Below are positions 28,901-37,439 of a stretch of DNA of 64,000 nucleotides, in pieces. A program made the position numbers and the translations under genes. The notes below the pieces were generated by a model. That model saw only the letters and a list, made by a program, of their open reading frames with translations. It had not been told where the DNA came from and did not search any database. The first letter of the stretch is position 1. Every line of letters starts with the position of its first letter. This DNA is from an uncultured Eubacteriales bacterium (GTDB taxonomy: Bacteria > Bacillota > Clostridia > Peptostreptococcales > Anaerovoracaceae), in assembly GCA_902786355.1 (NCBI GenBank), contig CADABZ010000006.1, forward strand, positions 165,531-229,530, written 5' to 3'.

Positions 28901-31900
28901 TAATTGTCGCGGAACCAACAGTTGATAAAACAGCTACTGTATGTGGTACAAGGAAAGTCGGGAATACAGAACTTCCTATTTACAGATATGAAATAACTCT
29001 TACAGATATACGACAGGACGATAATATTATTGTCGACGCGTTCGACAGAGATTTGCTTGAGCCATACACGCCTTCTCCAAATGATACCTGGTCAGATACA
29101 GTTTATGCAATAAATGATATTTGGTATGTTTATGGCGGTACTATATACTGGCAGGGTAATAAAGGCGCATCACCTGTTACATACATAGATACTACAGATG
29201 GAATCAAAATAAACACGACTGCATCCTCAATGCCGCACAATGATACTGGCTATTATGATAAGTACAAAATAGTCTACTGTTTGACTGTTAAAGATGCTGC
29301 TGCAATGAATAAAATCATGAGACTGGCGGCATCTGCTGATGATGGGAAATACAAAATTAAAAATAAAGTAACATGGAACGATGAATGGGATGGCGCAGAA
29401 ATAGTATATGAATATCCGGGTCTTACAAAAGAATTACTGAATCCTGAGGATCTGCATAAGGAAGATGACGATATTTGGGTCAAATTCAGAATTACAGCTA
29501 ATGCCGGTGCTCAGATGCTTAACGGAGGGCAGCCTCTTGAGTTAACAGATACTGTTGAGAATCTGAGTATTGATATTACCAGTGTTAAAGTTGAAAAAGA
29601 AGAAAATGGTGCTTTAACAGATATTACAGCCAATGTTCCACATGATATGAGTGGGGATACGATGACTTATCAGATCCCGGATTCAACTAAAATCATTATC
29701 ACTTATCGTGCAAGAGTAACATTCCCTGAGCTCCATCATGGCGTTAATAAGATAGAATTCAGGAATAATGTTAAGATGCTGGGATATGAAAAGGAAGTGC
29801 ACGATGAAGGATGGAGGACAAATGTTGCCGAGGGAACTGCAACAGTATATGCAATTAATCTGATGAAGTATCAGGGCGGGAATCTTAATAAAAGATTAAA
29901 AGGTGCTGTTTTTGCTCTGCTTGATTCAAATAAAAATCCTGTTGTAGATAAAAACGACAATGAAGTTCAATATACGACAGGTGATGATGGAATAATAAAA
30001 GTACGAGGAGACCAGGAACAAGATGGCTGGACTCTGCAGCCAGATACAAAGTATTATCTGCGAGAGATCAAGGCTCCTCCGGGATTCATGCTTTTGAACA
30101 ATGACTATGAATTTACGATTTCAAAGGATGATTCAACGGATTACACCCATTATATTTATCATAATGGGGATACCATGTCGGCTAAGAATTATCGCGGTAC
30201 TGATGTATTTGTCGAGAAGATATGGTCAGACGGCTACGATAATCATGAAAGCGACACTGTTACAGTAAAGCTGCAACAAAAAATTGGTAATGGAGAGTGG
30301 TCTGATACCATTAGATGGCAGAATAAAAATAATAATTATGCATGGGAAGATGTGCAGAAGTCTATTGTGTTAAATAAGGATAATGATTGGAAGGGCTCTT
30401 TCCGCAGTCTTCCACTTGATGTTCCTGTAGGCGATATCGGAGAAGGTTTTGATGAAGATACAGCTGAGTTTGAAACGGTTCAATATAGAATAGTTGAGAC
30501 TAAAATCAATAACTACGATATCACTTATGATTCTGATGGCAACCGTACAGATCAGGCACCATATGATATAAGTGTATCCGAAGTAGATGGTGATCAGATT
30601 GTTGATGAAGAAGGAAATGTAGTCACTATACAATCCTATAACTATACAATAGAGAATACACCTATAGAGGAAAAGGGCAGCCTGAAGATCAGTAAGACTG
30701 TCACAGAGAACGGTGGGAATCCATCCGCTGATGCAATAGTGATCCTTAAAGGCACATATACATTTACTTTATATTTAGATGAGGAATGTACGACACCTTA
30801 TACTGTAGATGGTGAAGCGAAGACAGTTACACTCACAGTTCCTGATAGCGGAGCAGCGGTTACAAGCGATGAAGTAACAGACCTTCCGGTAGGTGATTAC
30901 TGGATCAAGGAGACCTCTCCGACTAATGGATCCAGCCCTGTTAATAACCCTGTAAAAGTAACTGTTGAAGCAGGAAAGACAGGTGAGGCTGCTGTAATTG
31001 CAGAATTTACGAATAATCTTGCAACAACAGAGGGAGAAGTAAAGGTCAAGAAGATACTTTCCGGCCGCGAATGGACAACAGACGACAGCTTCGAATTCAC
31101 GATCACACCGGTAGGTAACGCACCGGCATTTGTTCCGAACACAGCTACTGTAACAAAGGACTCTGAATCTTATACAGAGAGCTTCGGCAAGGTCAAATTT
31201 ACAGAGGTCGGAACATATCAGTGGAAAGTTTCTGAGACACATAAAGGTGAGACTATCGACGGCGTTGCATATGACAGTGCAGACAAGACTGTAACGATCG
31301 TTGTAAAAGATGACGGCAAAGGCAACCTCGTTGCAGAAGACGGCAGTGCACTTGTACAGACAGCTGAGTTCAGAAACACGTATTCAGCAAAGGGCAAAGG
31401 TGAGATCAAAGTACAGAAGGTACTCGAAGGACGTGACTGGACGAACGGTGATTCGTTCACATTCACCATTACAGGCAAGAACGGCGCACCGATGCCTGAA
31501 GTCGGCAGCATCTCGATCACAAAGTCGGATAGGAAGCATATCAAGAGCTTCGGCGAGATCAGGTTCAGCAAGGCCGGAACATACACCTACATCGTAAAAG
31601 AGTCGAAGGGCTCGCTCGGCGGAGTCACATACGATGAGACTGAGCATGAAGTCGCCATCAAGGTGGCAGACAACGGCAAGGGCAAGCTGGTCGCAGCTGA
31701 TGGAACAAAGCTTGTACAGACAGAAGTGTTCAAGAACACATATGCACTTAAAGAGACAAAGGGCGAGATCAAGGTCCAGAAGCTGCTGCAGGGACGTGCA
31801 TGGAATGACAGCGATCAGTTCACATTCACACTGAGTGCGGACAAGGGCACACCGATGCCTGCAGAAACAACGATAACGATCAGGAAGAGCGATGCAGACA

Positions 31901-32217
31901 ACATCAGGAGCTTCGGCGAGATCAAGTTCAGCAAGGCCGGAAAGTACACATACACAGTCAGAGAGACAAAGGGCAACATCAAGGGCGTCAACTACGATAC
32001 CAAGGCACATAAAGTGACGATCGAAGTCGTAGACGACGGCAACGGAAACCTGGTCGCAAAGGAAGGAACTTCACTGATCCAGACTGTGAAGATCATCAAC
32101 ACCACAGGCGTCAAGACAGATGATGAAAACCAGATACTCTTACCAATGGCCGGAATGCTTATATCGCTGCTCGCACTGCTGCTGATCGTGATCAGACGCA
32201 GAAAGTCCGGAGCATGA
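25963..32217 (+). CDS. Large Cna-B/pilin-linker surface protein
   Basis: The ATG at 25963 has GGGGGT upstream and is followed by a signal peptide; the protein is 2084 residues. Order: signal peptide (1-35); an acidic Ser/Thr/Glu/Asp-rich stretch (about 47-140); a long region of isopeptide-type beta domains; a SpaA-like module (about 1300-1400); a Cna-B module with V-F-V-E-K-I-W-S-D near 1417; a further module near 1572-1686; and three consecutive pilin isopeptide-linkage modules (about 1692-1807, 1814-1926, 1934-2048), each with L-x-G-R-x-W and S-F-G-x-x-x-F motifs. The end has G-V-K-T-D-D, a hydrophobic helix and R-R-R-K. The usual G of the sorting motif is D. The nucleotide region about 27200-30700 is clearly more A+T-rich than both ends, suggesting mosaic origin. 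Confidence 0.9.
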   Translation: MKNRLIKTALGLVLAIAMTFVPIMCSYAVIVTAFTGDAAAESVEKTEADTDISEDNEEQPYVDPDSTDSSVSDEQETEEEVVADEPVEADSEADSDIEAETDTSDETAESTEEASEEEVPAETEEQQQEEAEPEDIRTEYVYQGNGVKVTAVLDDPEAIPDDAELVAKPVTKKSGEYDYDAYMDALNRGSDSSYDENNTLLYDLAFIKDGVELQPTTGKVSVSFEFLDSQLSESLGAEKSSDVNVIHLPLTDTVKEKYDTTADAKNISADDIIVEEVTKSENGLAVSVKNEKVRFQTSDFSVFAYTVDFEYTDPETGKVYTYNLEGAGSITLKELVVILGITSKEKADDFIKNVDDVKFSNEDLVKVENTRLKGWVLKSLAPFSSEELLTITMKDGTVILVKVTDAQTAPTSSDLSNFLSSVEISAPKDENGKYKIVPGENYLIDLSFIESSTTYQFPNDGSAMTYTLPDGLDVINHSGTFPIKVRDGGQTYTVNGNTYSLQNGVLTVHFATDDPNFSRLAAASNLQFGIEMEGGFREDITEIEFNDQIIKELVVDTSSEVTASKSATVDTDNDKVNYTVSIVSKGRSNNIVVKDTISDPEGVLSLDANSISATSSTGQPVSMTGGATGNSFTYTISEMKNGEIITFTYSADIDVSKIPSENGRYVVVGKNKIQVNSDEDPEPDTKNVDSVIDYTPSIKKDGSVVGPDGKTLTWTITANEAAKVSMAGGTITDTIRESSRQYMTYSGDGITVKVYKADGTYVETRNIAWNDLEAKTDSTWTYRVPESDSGNAYKYVITYTTEVDTTGATTIVTVENDVHTKHKDDHGSSDVTPIGGEVKLYKKGTDVDLENKEITWDISFTVPEAGLTKAEVTDRYPFASVDGVNTYEAYKENTVNVTGLLAGEEYDVVIDSVAKAVKIIFYRNSNRTPGLNPGQQRTIHVTLKTEINQDWLEAAKEDDYLKKHTNTVWLNDVITATDTVIVAEPTVDKTATVCGTRKVGNTELPIYRYEITLTDIRQDDNIIVDAFDRDLLEPYTPSPNDTWSDTVYAINDIWYVYGGTIYWQGNKGASPVTYIDTTDGIKINTTASSMPHNDTGYYDKYKIVYCLTVKDAAAMNKIMRLAASADDGKYKIKNKVTWNDEWDGAEIVYEYPGLTKELLNPEDLHKEDDDIWVKFRITANAGAQMLNGGQPLELTDTVENLSIDITSVKVEKEENGALTDITANVPHDMSGDTMTYQIPDSTKIIITYRARVTFPELHHGVNKIEFRNNVKMLGYEKEVHDEGWRTNVAEGTATVYAINLMKYQGGNLNKRLKGAVFALLDSNKNPVVDKNDNEVQYTTGDDGIIKVRGDQEQDGWTLQPDTKYYLREIKAPPGFMLLNNDYEFTISKDDSTDYTHYIYHNGDTMSAKNYRGTDVFVEKIWSDGYDNHESDTVTVKLQQKIGNGEWSDTIRWQNKNNNYAWEDVQKSIVLNKDNDWKGSFRSLPLDVPVGDIGEGFDEDTAEFETVQYRIVETKINNYDITYDSDGNRTDQAPYDISVSEVDGDQIVDEEGNVVTIQSYNYTIENTPIEEKGSLKISKTVTENGGNPSADAIVILKGTYTFTLYLDEECTTPYTVDGEAKTVTLTVPDSGAAVTSDEVTDLPVGDYWIKETSPTNGSSPVNNPVKVTVEAGKTGEAAVIAEFTNNLATTEGEVKVKKILSGREWTTDDSFEFTITPVGNAPAFVPNTATVTKDSESYTESFGKVKFTEVGTYQWKVSETHKGETIDGVAYDSADKTVTIVVKDDGKGNLVAEDGSALVQTAEFRNTYSAKGKGEIKVQKVLEGRDWTNGDSFTFTITGKNGAPMPEVGSISITKSDRKHIKSFGEIRFSKAGTYTYIVKESKGSLGGVTYDETEHEVAIKVADNGKGKLVAADGTKLVQTEVFKNTYALKETKGEIKVQKLLQGRAWNDSDQFTFTLSADKGTPMPAETTITIRKSDADNIRSFGEIKFSKAGKYTYTVRETKGNIKGVNYDTKAHKVTIEVVDDGNGNLVAKEGTSLIQTVKIINTTGVKTDDENQILLPMAGMLISLLALLLIVIRRRKSGA

Positions 32218-32293
32218 TCGCAAGCCGAGAAGACAACTGAAGCATTAGTTCAGGAGCTTCCGGTACGCAGAGCAAACAATAAGTAAAACAAAG

Positions 32294-32334
32294 CAGGAAG
32301 ACGATACATTTCGTCTTCCTGTTTTGGTATTTTT
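32294..32334 (+). terminator. Terminator after the large surface protein
   Basis: CAGGAAGACGA (32294-32304) pairs with TCGTCTTCCTG (32311-32321), flanked by A and T tracts (AAAACAAAG before, TTTTGGTATTTTT after). Confidence 0.9.
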
Positions 32335-32348
32335 GCTTTTCACTTTTT

Positions 32349-32379
32349 TTGATCAACTCCGGAATTCCGGGAGTATAAT
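32349..32379 (+). promoter_or_regulatory. Promoter with 19-bp spacer and central dyad (MerR-like)
   Basis: TTGATC (32349-32354) and TATAAT (32374-32379) are separated by 19 bp. The spacer contains the near-perfect dyad ACTCCGGAATTCCGGGAGT. An over-long spacer with a dyad is the hallmark of promoters activated by MerR-family regulators. No merR gene is in the window. The promoter would drive the small lipoprotein gene. Confidence 0.55.
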
Positions 32380-32408
32380 ACGTAAAAGGATAAGGGAGGT
32401 GGATCCGA

Positions 32409-32894
32409 ATGAATAAAAGACTCATGAAAAGATCTATGATCATTTTGCTGATCCTGATTCTGATATTAGCTTTGGCATCATGCGGCAGTAAAAAAGCGAA
32501 GAATGAGGGAGACTCTGAAGGGCAGAACCCGGCAATGAATTTTGTCGGAGACTATGTTTGTGACAGGGCAACTGTGCATATTGAAGCAGATGACAGCGAT
32601 AACGGAATGAAGGCTGACGTAGTATGGGGCGGCAGTGCGTTCGATGTCGCTGAATGGGTAATGAGCGGAACTTTTGATCCGGAAACTCTGCAGTTTGAAT
32701 ATCATGACTGTATCAAGACAGAGTATGTGTATGATGAGAATGGTGATGTCAAGTCGCAGGAAGAGGTATATACCGGCGGGCATGGATTCATGCATTTTAC
32801 AGATGGTGAAGAATTGAGCCTCACCTGGCAGGAGGATCAGGAACATGTCGCAGATGGCATGGAATTCAAATATTTGACTGCAGAATTTGAATAG
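32409..32894 (+). CDS. Small predicted lipoprotein, unknown function
   Basis: This 161-residue protein has a basic N-terminus, a hydrophobic helix and a lipobox ending at C25 (L-A-L-A-S-C), so it is expected to be lipid-anchored outside the membrane. The mature part is acidic, with G-D-Y-V-C-D-R-A near residue 47 and a W-x-M-S-G-T-F segment; it looks like a small beta-rich domain, but I do not recognise a family. A GGGAGGTGG ribosome binding site precedes the ATG. It sits between two surface-protein genes behind its own promoter with a MerR-like spacer, so it may respond to a metal, drug or redox signal; that is inference from the promoter only. Confidence 0.8.
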   Translation: MNKRLMKRSMIILLILILILALASCGSKKAKNEGDSEGQNPAMNFVGDYVCDRATVHIEADDSDNGMKADVVWGGSAFDVAEWVMSGTFDPETLQFEYHDCIKTEYVYDENGDVKSQEEVYTGGHGFMHFTDGEELSLTWQEDQEHVADGMEFKYLTAEFE

Positions 32895-33027
32895 ATTGCA
32901 AAATGCGCAACAAATGTTGACTATTATTCATCAACAAATGAAAATAACAGTAACATATATGTGAGAGCATGTTAGAAAAGACGATAATTGCGTTATGGCA
33001 ATGTTGAGGATATTGGCCTTGGATAGA

Positions 33028-33087
33028 CTCAGGAACCTTTAGAGCAAGTCGTATGTATTCATTTTATGAGACATACCGGTTCCTGAG
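33028..33087 (+). promoter_or_regulatory. Long nested hairpin upstream of the truncated surface gene
   Basis: CTCAGGAACC (33028-33037) pairs perfectly with GGTTCCTGAG (33078-33087). Inside it GTATGT (33051-33056) pairs with ACATAC (33071-33076). The structure is followed by an A+T-rich TTTTATAATAAAAGG stretch. It could be a leader RNA, an sRNA or a large operator; I recognise no known class. Confidence 0.45.
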
Positions 33088-33136
33088 CATATTTTATAAT
33101 AAAAGGTAATAGTTATGTCAATATTGTGAGGACGCA

Positions 33137-33172
33137 GCAGCTTTGGATGCAGCTTCGCTGTTTTTTATTGAA
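33137..33172 (+). terminator. Probable terminator before the truncated surface gene
   Basis: A CAGCAGCT arm and an AGCTTCGCTG arm form an imperfect stem, followed by TTTTTTATTG. It lies only about 25 bp before the next GTG start, so it may instead be an attenuator. Confidence 0.5.
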
Positions 33173-33196
33173 AAATAATAATCAGGAGGTGCAGGT

Positions 33197-34231
33197 GTGA
33201 AAAAAAGAAAGATCCTGTATTTCATAGGAAGTCTTATTTTGGCAGTAATGTTCATCGTTCAGATGATGCCGCTTGATGTTTTTGCGGCAGATGATGTTTA
33301 TGATGACCCTAATGCCAAAAAGATCAATCTGTCTGGAACCACAGAAGAACTTGATGAAACGAAAACAGAAGAGCAGGGCTCCGGAGGCACCGGGTATTAC
33401 GATAATGGAACGTACACTAACCGTAACCTTCTTGAAGCCGGCGATTATTATGTTAATAAACAGTTCGACTGGACGGACAAGCAAAACGGGAAGGGAAAGA
33501 TCACGTTTAAAACTAAGCTGAACGTGACCAAGGAGCCTACAAGAGCTGTCTATGCATTCACACCTTGTGAAGCTCATGGATTCCGCAAAGCAACCGCCCT
33601 GAAAAACATTAAATACCTTGTCAAGAATTATGACCAGGTTGACCTCATATGGATTACCGGTGATTATGTAAGTGTTCCATTCATTAATGACAACACCGGA
33701 AAAACAACAAAAAGCTCTGTATGGCAGCATGACTATTCAGATATCCACATCACAAAAGATGTAAGCGGTGATCACGATGGAAACGGACGCGAGGATTACC
33801 TGGATATCCTTCAGGTTACAAGTTCCGGAGAATACAGCACAAAAGACAGTGCCTGGGCAGGTGACAATGGACTTGCCCCTAAGTACTGGTCAAATACTCA
33901 CGGTAAAGCAGGGCACGCCGGAGTTCATTTTGGTATAAGCCTTTATACCGGTCTGTATGCATACCTGGCTGACTGCAGTCCGGAAGATCTGGCATCTAAT
34001 CCGACACAGACAATCAGCAGCAGTGATAAGGAACCGACTGCAATATACATCTCATTTGATGGTATTCTGGATACAAGAACTGCACCGAGCGGTGTGCCGT
34101 TTAACCAGGCGAACGATCCTCTCATTGTGAATTCAAGATACGACACAGTTCAGATTAGTCAGAAGCATGGAAGAACAATGGGATCAGATGCAAATCAGGT
34201 AATGAAAACGGCCCGTGCTTATATCGGGTAA
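33197..34231 (+). pseudogene. Surface protein truncated at the end of an ISL3-type element
   Basis: The gene starts at GTG 33197 with GGAGGTG upstream and encodes 344 residues. A signal peptide (1-30, ending in V-F-A-A) is followed by an extracellular segment with the A-G-D-Y-Y-V-N-K-Q pattern seen at the N-terminus of VWA-domain Cna-B adhesins. A K-x-I-K-Y-L-V-K-N-Y-D-Q-V-D segment looks like a VWA helix, but no MIDAS D-x-S-x-S motif is visible. There are no SpaA modules and no sorting signal. The last codons run into GGGTAATCAAAG, which looks like the end of the neighbouring insertion sequence, and its TAA is the stop codon. The rest of the gene is not found beyond the element. It may yield a short secreted protein. 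Confidence 0.7.
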
Positions 34232-34330
34232 TCAAAGTTTTCTGGGGTTTCTCCAAAGTTTTCTGGTGGCGAATCCTGGGGGCTGCAGCAAAAACTCCAA
34301 AGTATTTTGGGGGCTGAAAATTACCTAAAA
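34226..34330. mobile_element. Probable end of an ISL3-type insertion sequence
   Basis: The stretch between the truncated surface gene and the transposase contains three short direct repeats: CAAAGTTTTCTGGGG, CCAAAGTTTTCTGGTGG and CCAAAGTATTTTGGGGG. Such subterminal repeats are typical of insertion-sequence ends. No matching terminal inverted repeat was found near 35192, where the transposase is cut. Confidence 0.5.
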
Positions 34331-34344
34331 AAACGAACAAGAAG

Positions 34345-34379
34345 AATGAGGAAATCGGCAAAAAACCGATTTCCTCATT
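34345..34379 (-). terminator. Bidirectional terminator of the transposase gene
   Basis: AATGAGGAAATCGG (34345-34358) pairs perfectly with CCGATTTCCTCATT (34366-34379). It lies just after the reverse-strand transposase stop and between two genes that converge. Confidence 0.88.
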
Positions 34380-34385
34380 TGAATT

Positions 34386-35192
34386 TCACTGATTTTTCTT
34401 CTTGTAAGGCCCTCTTGTGATACCGGTCTTCACCTGGTACCTTTCCGGCGGAAGCGGAACTGAGAGCATCTGAGCGTTGGCTCTGTTGGCAAACAAAAAT
34501 CTGTTTCTAAGGTGCTCAAAATTCCTGAAACCTCTTCCATTTCGTTTCATGTCTTTAACGATCCTGTTAAGAGACTCGATAGGGCCGTTTGAAAGTCTGC
34601 TTTGATGAGTCCCGCCAGCACACATCCTTTCGATGATTATGAAAGAATTAATGATGGATTCAAAGTGATAGTCAAGTGTGTCTGCGATATCTCTAAACAA
34701 CTTGAATCCTGAGAATCTGTAGTCCTGTATGATCTGTCTCAGGTGAGGGCGGGCCCTTTTGGGGTCGTTTCCATACGCATTGTTGAATCGGATATATCTC
34801 TCTTTGAGTCTGCGAAAATCTTTGAGATTTGGGTCAACCTGAAAGAGCAGATATTCGAGCCTATGAATATCCGCATAGAAGCCCAGATGAAACTGATAAG
34901 ACGGCGGATCAGAATACCTGAGATCAGCCTGGTTTTTCACAATGATCCACTGATAATGTTTGACGAGCCGGTACTCTCTGGAAGGTACGAATTTAAACTT
35001 TCTATGAGCAGACAATTCACGCTCATAATGGCGCTCAAGATAGTGGGTTCTGATCTTGCGGGCCAGAGCACTCATGTACAGCTGTATCTGATGGTTTATG
35101 TGCTTTACCACATGGAACGAATCTACGACAGAAATGGCATTCGGAAAATGTTTGTCTGATGACAGACATTTAGGCCGAAAAATAGGATAATA
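34386..35192 (-). pseudogene. ISL3-family transposase, N-terminally truncated
   Basis: The reverse frame is open from about 35192 to the stop at 34386. It starts within N-A-I-S-V-V-D-S-F-H-V-V-K-H, the conserved second-Asp motif region of ISL3 transposases, and continues with the C-terminal helical part, including S-N-G-P-I-E-S-L-N-R-I-V-K and R-G-x-R-N-F-E-H. The N-terminal zinc finger/HTH and the first catalytic Asp are missing, and a TAG codon closes the frame upstream. A GTG at 35111 could start a 241-residue fragment, but it would lack most catalytic residues. The remnant therefore cannot transpose by itself. Upstream sequence from 35193 to 35354 shows no further transposase. Confidence 0.85.
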
Positions 35193-35354
35193 CTATTGGA
35201 TTAAGGCAGATAAAGGTGTATCATAGCAAGTAATCGCTTTGGCAGGCAAGGAAGTGTAATGCATAACTGCAGTTTTTTGTAATGCATTATATCAGTTAAT
35301 GATGATGCATTGGTTTTAGCATGGGCATTGTATTGGAAGGGGCTTGTAGATCTT

Positions 35355-37379
35355 ATGGAAGATTTGACACAACCGACAAAGGATAAGAAACTGAAATTCA
35401 GCTGGGGGATGTTCCTCGTTACTATCGGTATCGTGTATGGCGATATTGGAACGTCCCCGATGTACGTTATGAAGTCGATTGTCGAAGGCAATGGCGGAAT
35501 AGCGAATGTAGATTCAGATTTTATTATAGGGTCGCTTTCGCTCGTAATATGGACTATTACTTTGCTGACGACCATCAAGCATGTGCTTATAGCCATGAGG
35601 GCAGACAACCATGGTGAAGGTGGTATATTCGCTCTCTACAGCCTGGTCAAGGGCTGCGGAAAATGGCTGATAATACCGACCATGATAGGCGGCTGCACCA
35701 TGCTTGCTGACGGAGTCCTCACTCCTGCGGTAACTGTTACCACAGCAGTCGAAGGTCTTCGAAGCATACCTTTTATGGACAAAGCTCTCGGAGAAGGGCA
35801 GCTCGTAGTCATCGTGATAACGATGCTTATCGTCAGCGCACTGTTCCTCATCCAGAGGAGCGGTACCAGCCGGATAGGCAAGCTCTTCGGACCAGTCATG
35901 CTCATATGGTTCCTTTTCCTGGGAATCACAGGACTGATGTTCTCCATTGGAGACCTGTCGATCCTGCGTGCGTTCAATCCGGTATATGCGGTCAAGGTCA
36001 TATTCAGCCCGGCCAACAAAGCAGGCATCATGATCCTCGGAAGCGTCTTCCTGTGTACAACAGGAGCTGAGGCCCTGTACACAGATATGGGCCATGTAGG
36101 CAAGGACAACATCTTCATCAGCTGGCCTTTTGTCAAGATCTGCCTGATCCTCAACTATATGGGACAGTGCAGCTGGATCATAAGAAACCAGAACAATGCG
36201 GAGCTGGCAGCTATCGCGGATCTCAATCCGTTCTATGTGATGCTTCCGCCGGCACTCAGACCTGTAGCGATCGTGCTCAGTGCACTTGCTGCTATCATTG
36301 CGAGCCAGGCACTCATCAGCGGCAGCTACACACTTGTACACGAGGCAGCGAGCCTTGATCTGATGCCGCATCTCAACGTCAGATACCCGTCGGATACAAA
36401 AGGTCAGATATACATCCCGGTAGTCAACAATCTTCTCTGGGCAATGTGCATTCTGGTCATACTGTACTTCCGCAGCGGTTCACGCATGGAGAATGCATAC
36501 GGACTTGCGATCACCATCAGTATGCTTATGATGACCATAATGTTTACCGTATACATAGGCGTGCTTCATGGGAAGAAAGCAGCGGCGGCTCTGTTCGCAG
36601 TTGTGTTCTTCGCGATCGAGAGCGTATTTTTCGCATCCAGCCTTGGCAAATTCGCTGTCGGCGGTTACATTGCGATCATCATCTCAGCGATCATACTTTA
36701 TATCATGATCAGCTGGTACAGAGGCACTCAGATTGAGAGGATGCAGGGAGTCAAACTCCGCTTGCTCGATTATGTAGGCGCCATCAGGAACCTTCAGAAC
36801 GATACCGACGTTCCATACTGCGCCAACAATCTGGTATACCTTTCCAAGGGAGAGGATTTTGAAGAGATAGACAGGGATATCCTGTACTCGATACTGGATA
36901 AAGAGCCTAAGAGGGCTGATGCGTACTGGTTCATAAGTGTCAACTCGACTGACAGCCCGTTTCAGAAAGAATATGAAGTCAACACGCTCGGTACTGATTT
37001 CATCTACCGCGTCAATCTCAACCTGGGATTCAAGGTCAGGCAGAGTGTCAATATCTATCTGAGGCAGATAGTCAATGATCTGATGAAGAGCGGTGAGCTG
37101 CCGCCTCAGAGAAAGGAATATTCGATTTACGGACCATCCGCAGTCGGTTCATTCAAGTTCTGCATGATCCGTAAGATGATGCCGCTTGAAGGCGAGCTTT
37201 CATCTTTCGACAATCTTATCATTCATACAAAATACATTATCCGCAGGATGGCAGGAAGCCCGGCAAGATGGTTCGGTCTCGAGACATCCAGGGTGATCTA
37301 CGAATATGTTCCGCTGTTCCTTCCTAGGAGAGGGCAGACAGAGAGACTGGAGCGTGTTTACAGAAATACTCAAAAATAG
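35355..37379 (+). CDS. kup: KUP-family potassium uptake protein
   Basis: This is a K+/H+ symporter of the cytoplasmic membrane. The protein starts M-E-D-L-T-Q-P at the ATG at 35355, with GGAAGGGG upstream; an in-frame TTG at 35310 has no ribosome binding site. Length is 674 residues, normal for KUP. Membrane part: the signature G-I-V-Y-G-D-I-G-T-S-P lies in the first helix, and about 12 hydrophobic segments extend to residue about 455. A cytoplasmic C-terminal domain of about 210 residues follows, with the N-L-V-Y-L-S segment. I looked for a c-di-AMP (ydaO) riboswitch upstream and did not find a convincing match. The 35193-35354 spacer holds two GTAATGCAT direct repeats. Confidence 0.94.
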   Translation: MEDLTQPTKDKKLKFSWGMFLVTIGIVYGDIGTSPMYVMKSIVEGNGGIANVDSDFIIGSLSLVIWTITLLTTIKHVLIAMRADNHGEGGIFALYSLVKGCGKWLIIPTMIGGCTMLADGVLTPAVTVTTAVEGLRSIPFMDKALGEGQLVVIVITMLIVSALFLIQRSGTSRIGKLFGPVMLIWFLFLGITGLMFSIGDLSILRAFNPVYAVKVIFSPANKAGIMILGSVFLCTTGAEALYTDMGHVGKDNIFISWPFVKICLILNYMGQCSWIIRNQNNAELAAIADLNPFYVMLPPALRPVAIVLSALAAIIASQALISGSYTLVHEAASLDLMPHLNVRYPSDTKGQIYIPVVNNLLWAMCILVILYFRSGSRMENAYGLAITISMLMMTIMFTVYIGVLHGKKAAAALFAVVFFAIESVFFASSLGKFAVGGYIAIIISAIILYIMISWYRGTQIERMQGVKLRLLDYVGAIRNLQNDTDVPYCANNLVYLSKGEDFEEIDRDILYSILDKEPKRADAYWFISVNSTDSPFQKEYEVNTLGTDFIYRVNLNLGFKVRQSVNIYLRQIVNDLMKSGELPPQRKEYSIYGPSAVGSFKFCMIRKMMPLEGELSSFDNLIIHTKYIIRRMAGSPARWFGLETSRVIYEYVPLFLPRRGQTERLERVYRNTQK

Positions 37380-37439
37380 ATATAGAGGTCAGATCTTTAA
37401 ATAACAGAAAGACAGATATCTGACCGCAGGGAGCAGACT

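Noticed and set aside
33197-34231. Complete VWA adhesin
   Set aside because: No MIDAS D-x-S-x-S motif, repeat module or sorting signal is present; the frame ends in insertion-sequence end sequence.
35193-35354. Possible c-di-AMP (ydaO) riboswitch before kup
   Set aside because: A few bases resemble the motif, but the conserved paired blocks could not be found and the region is only about 160 bp.
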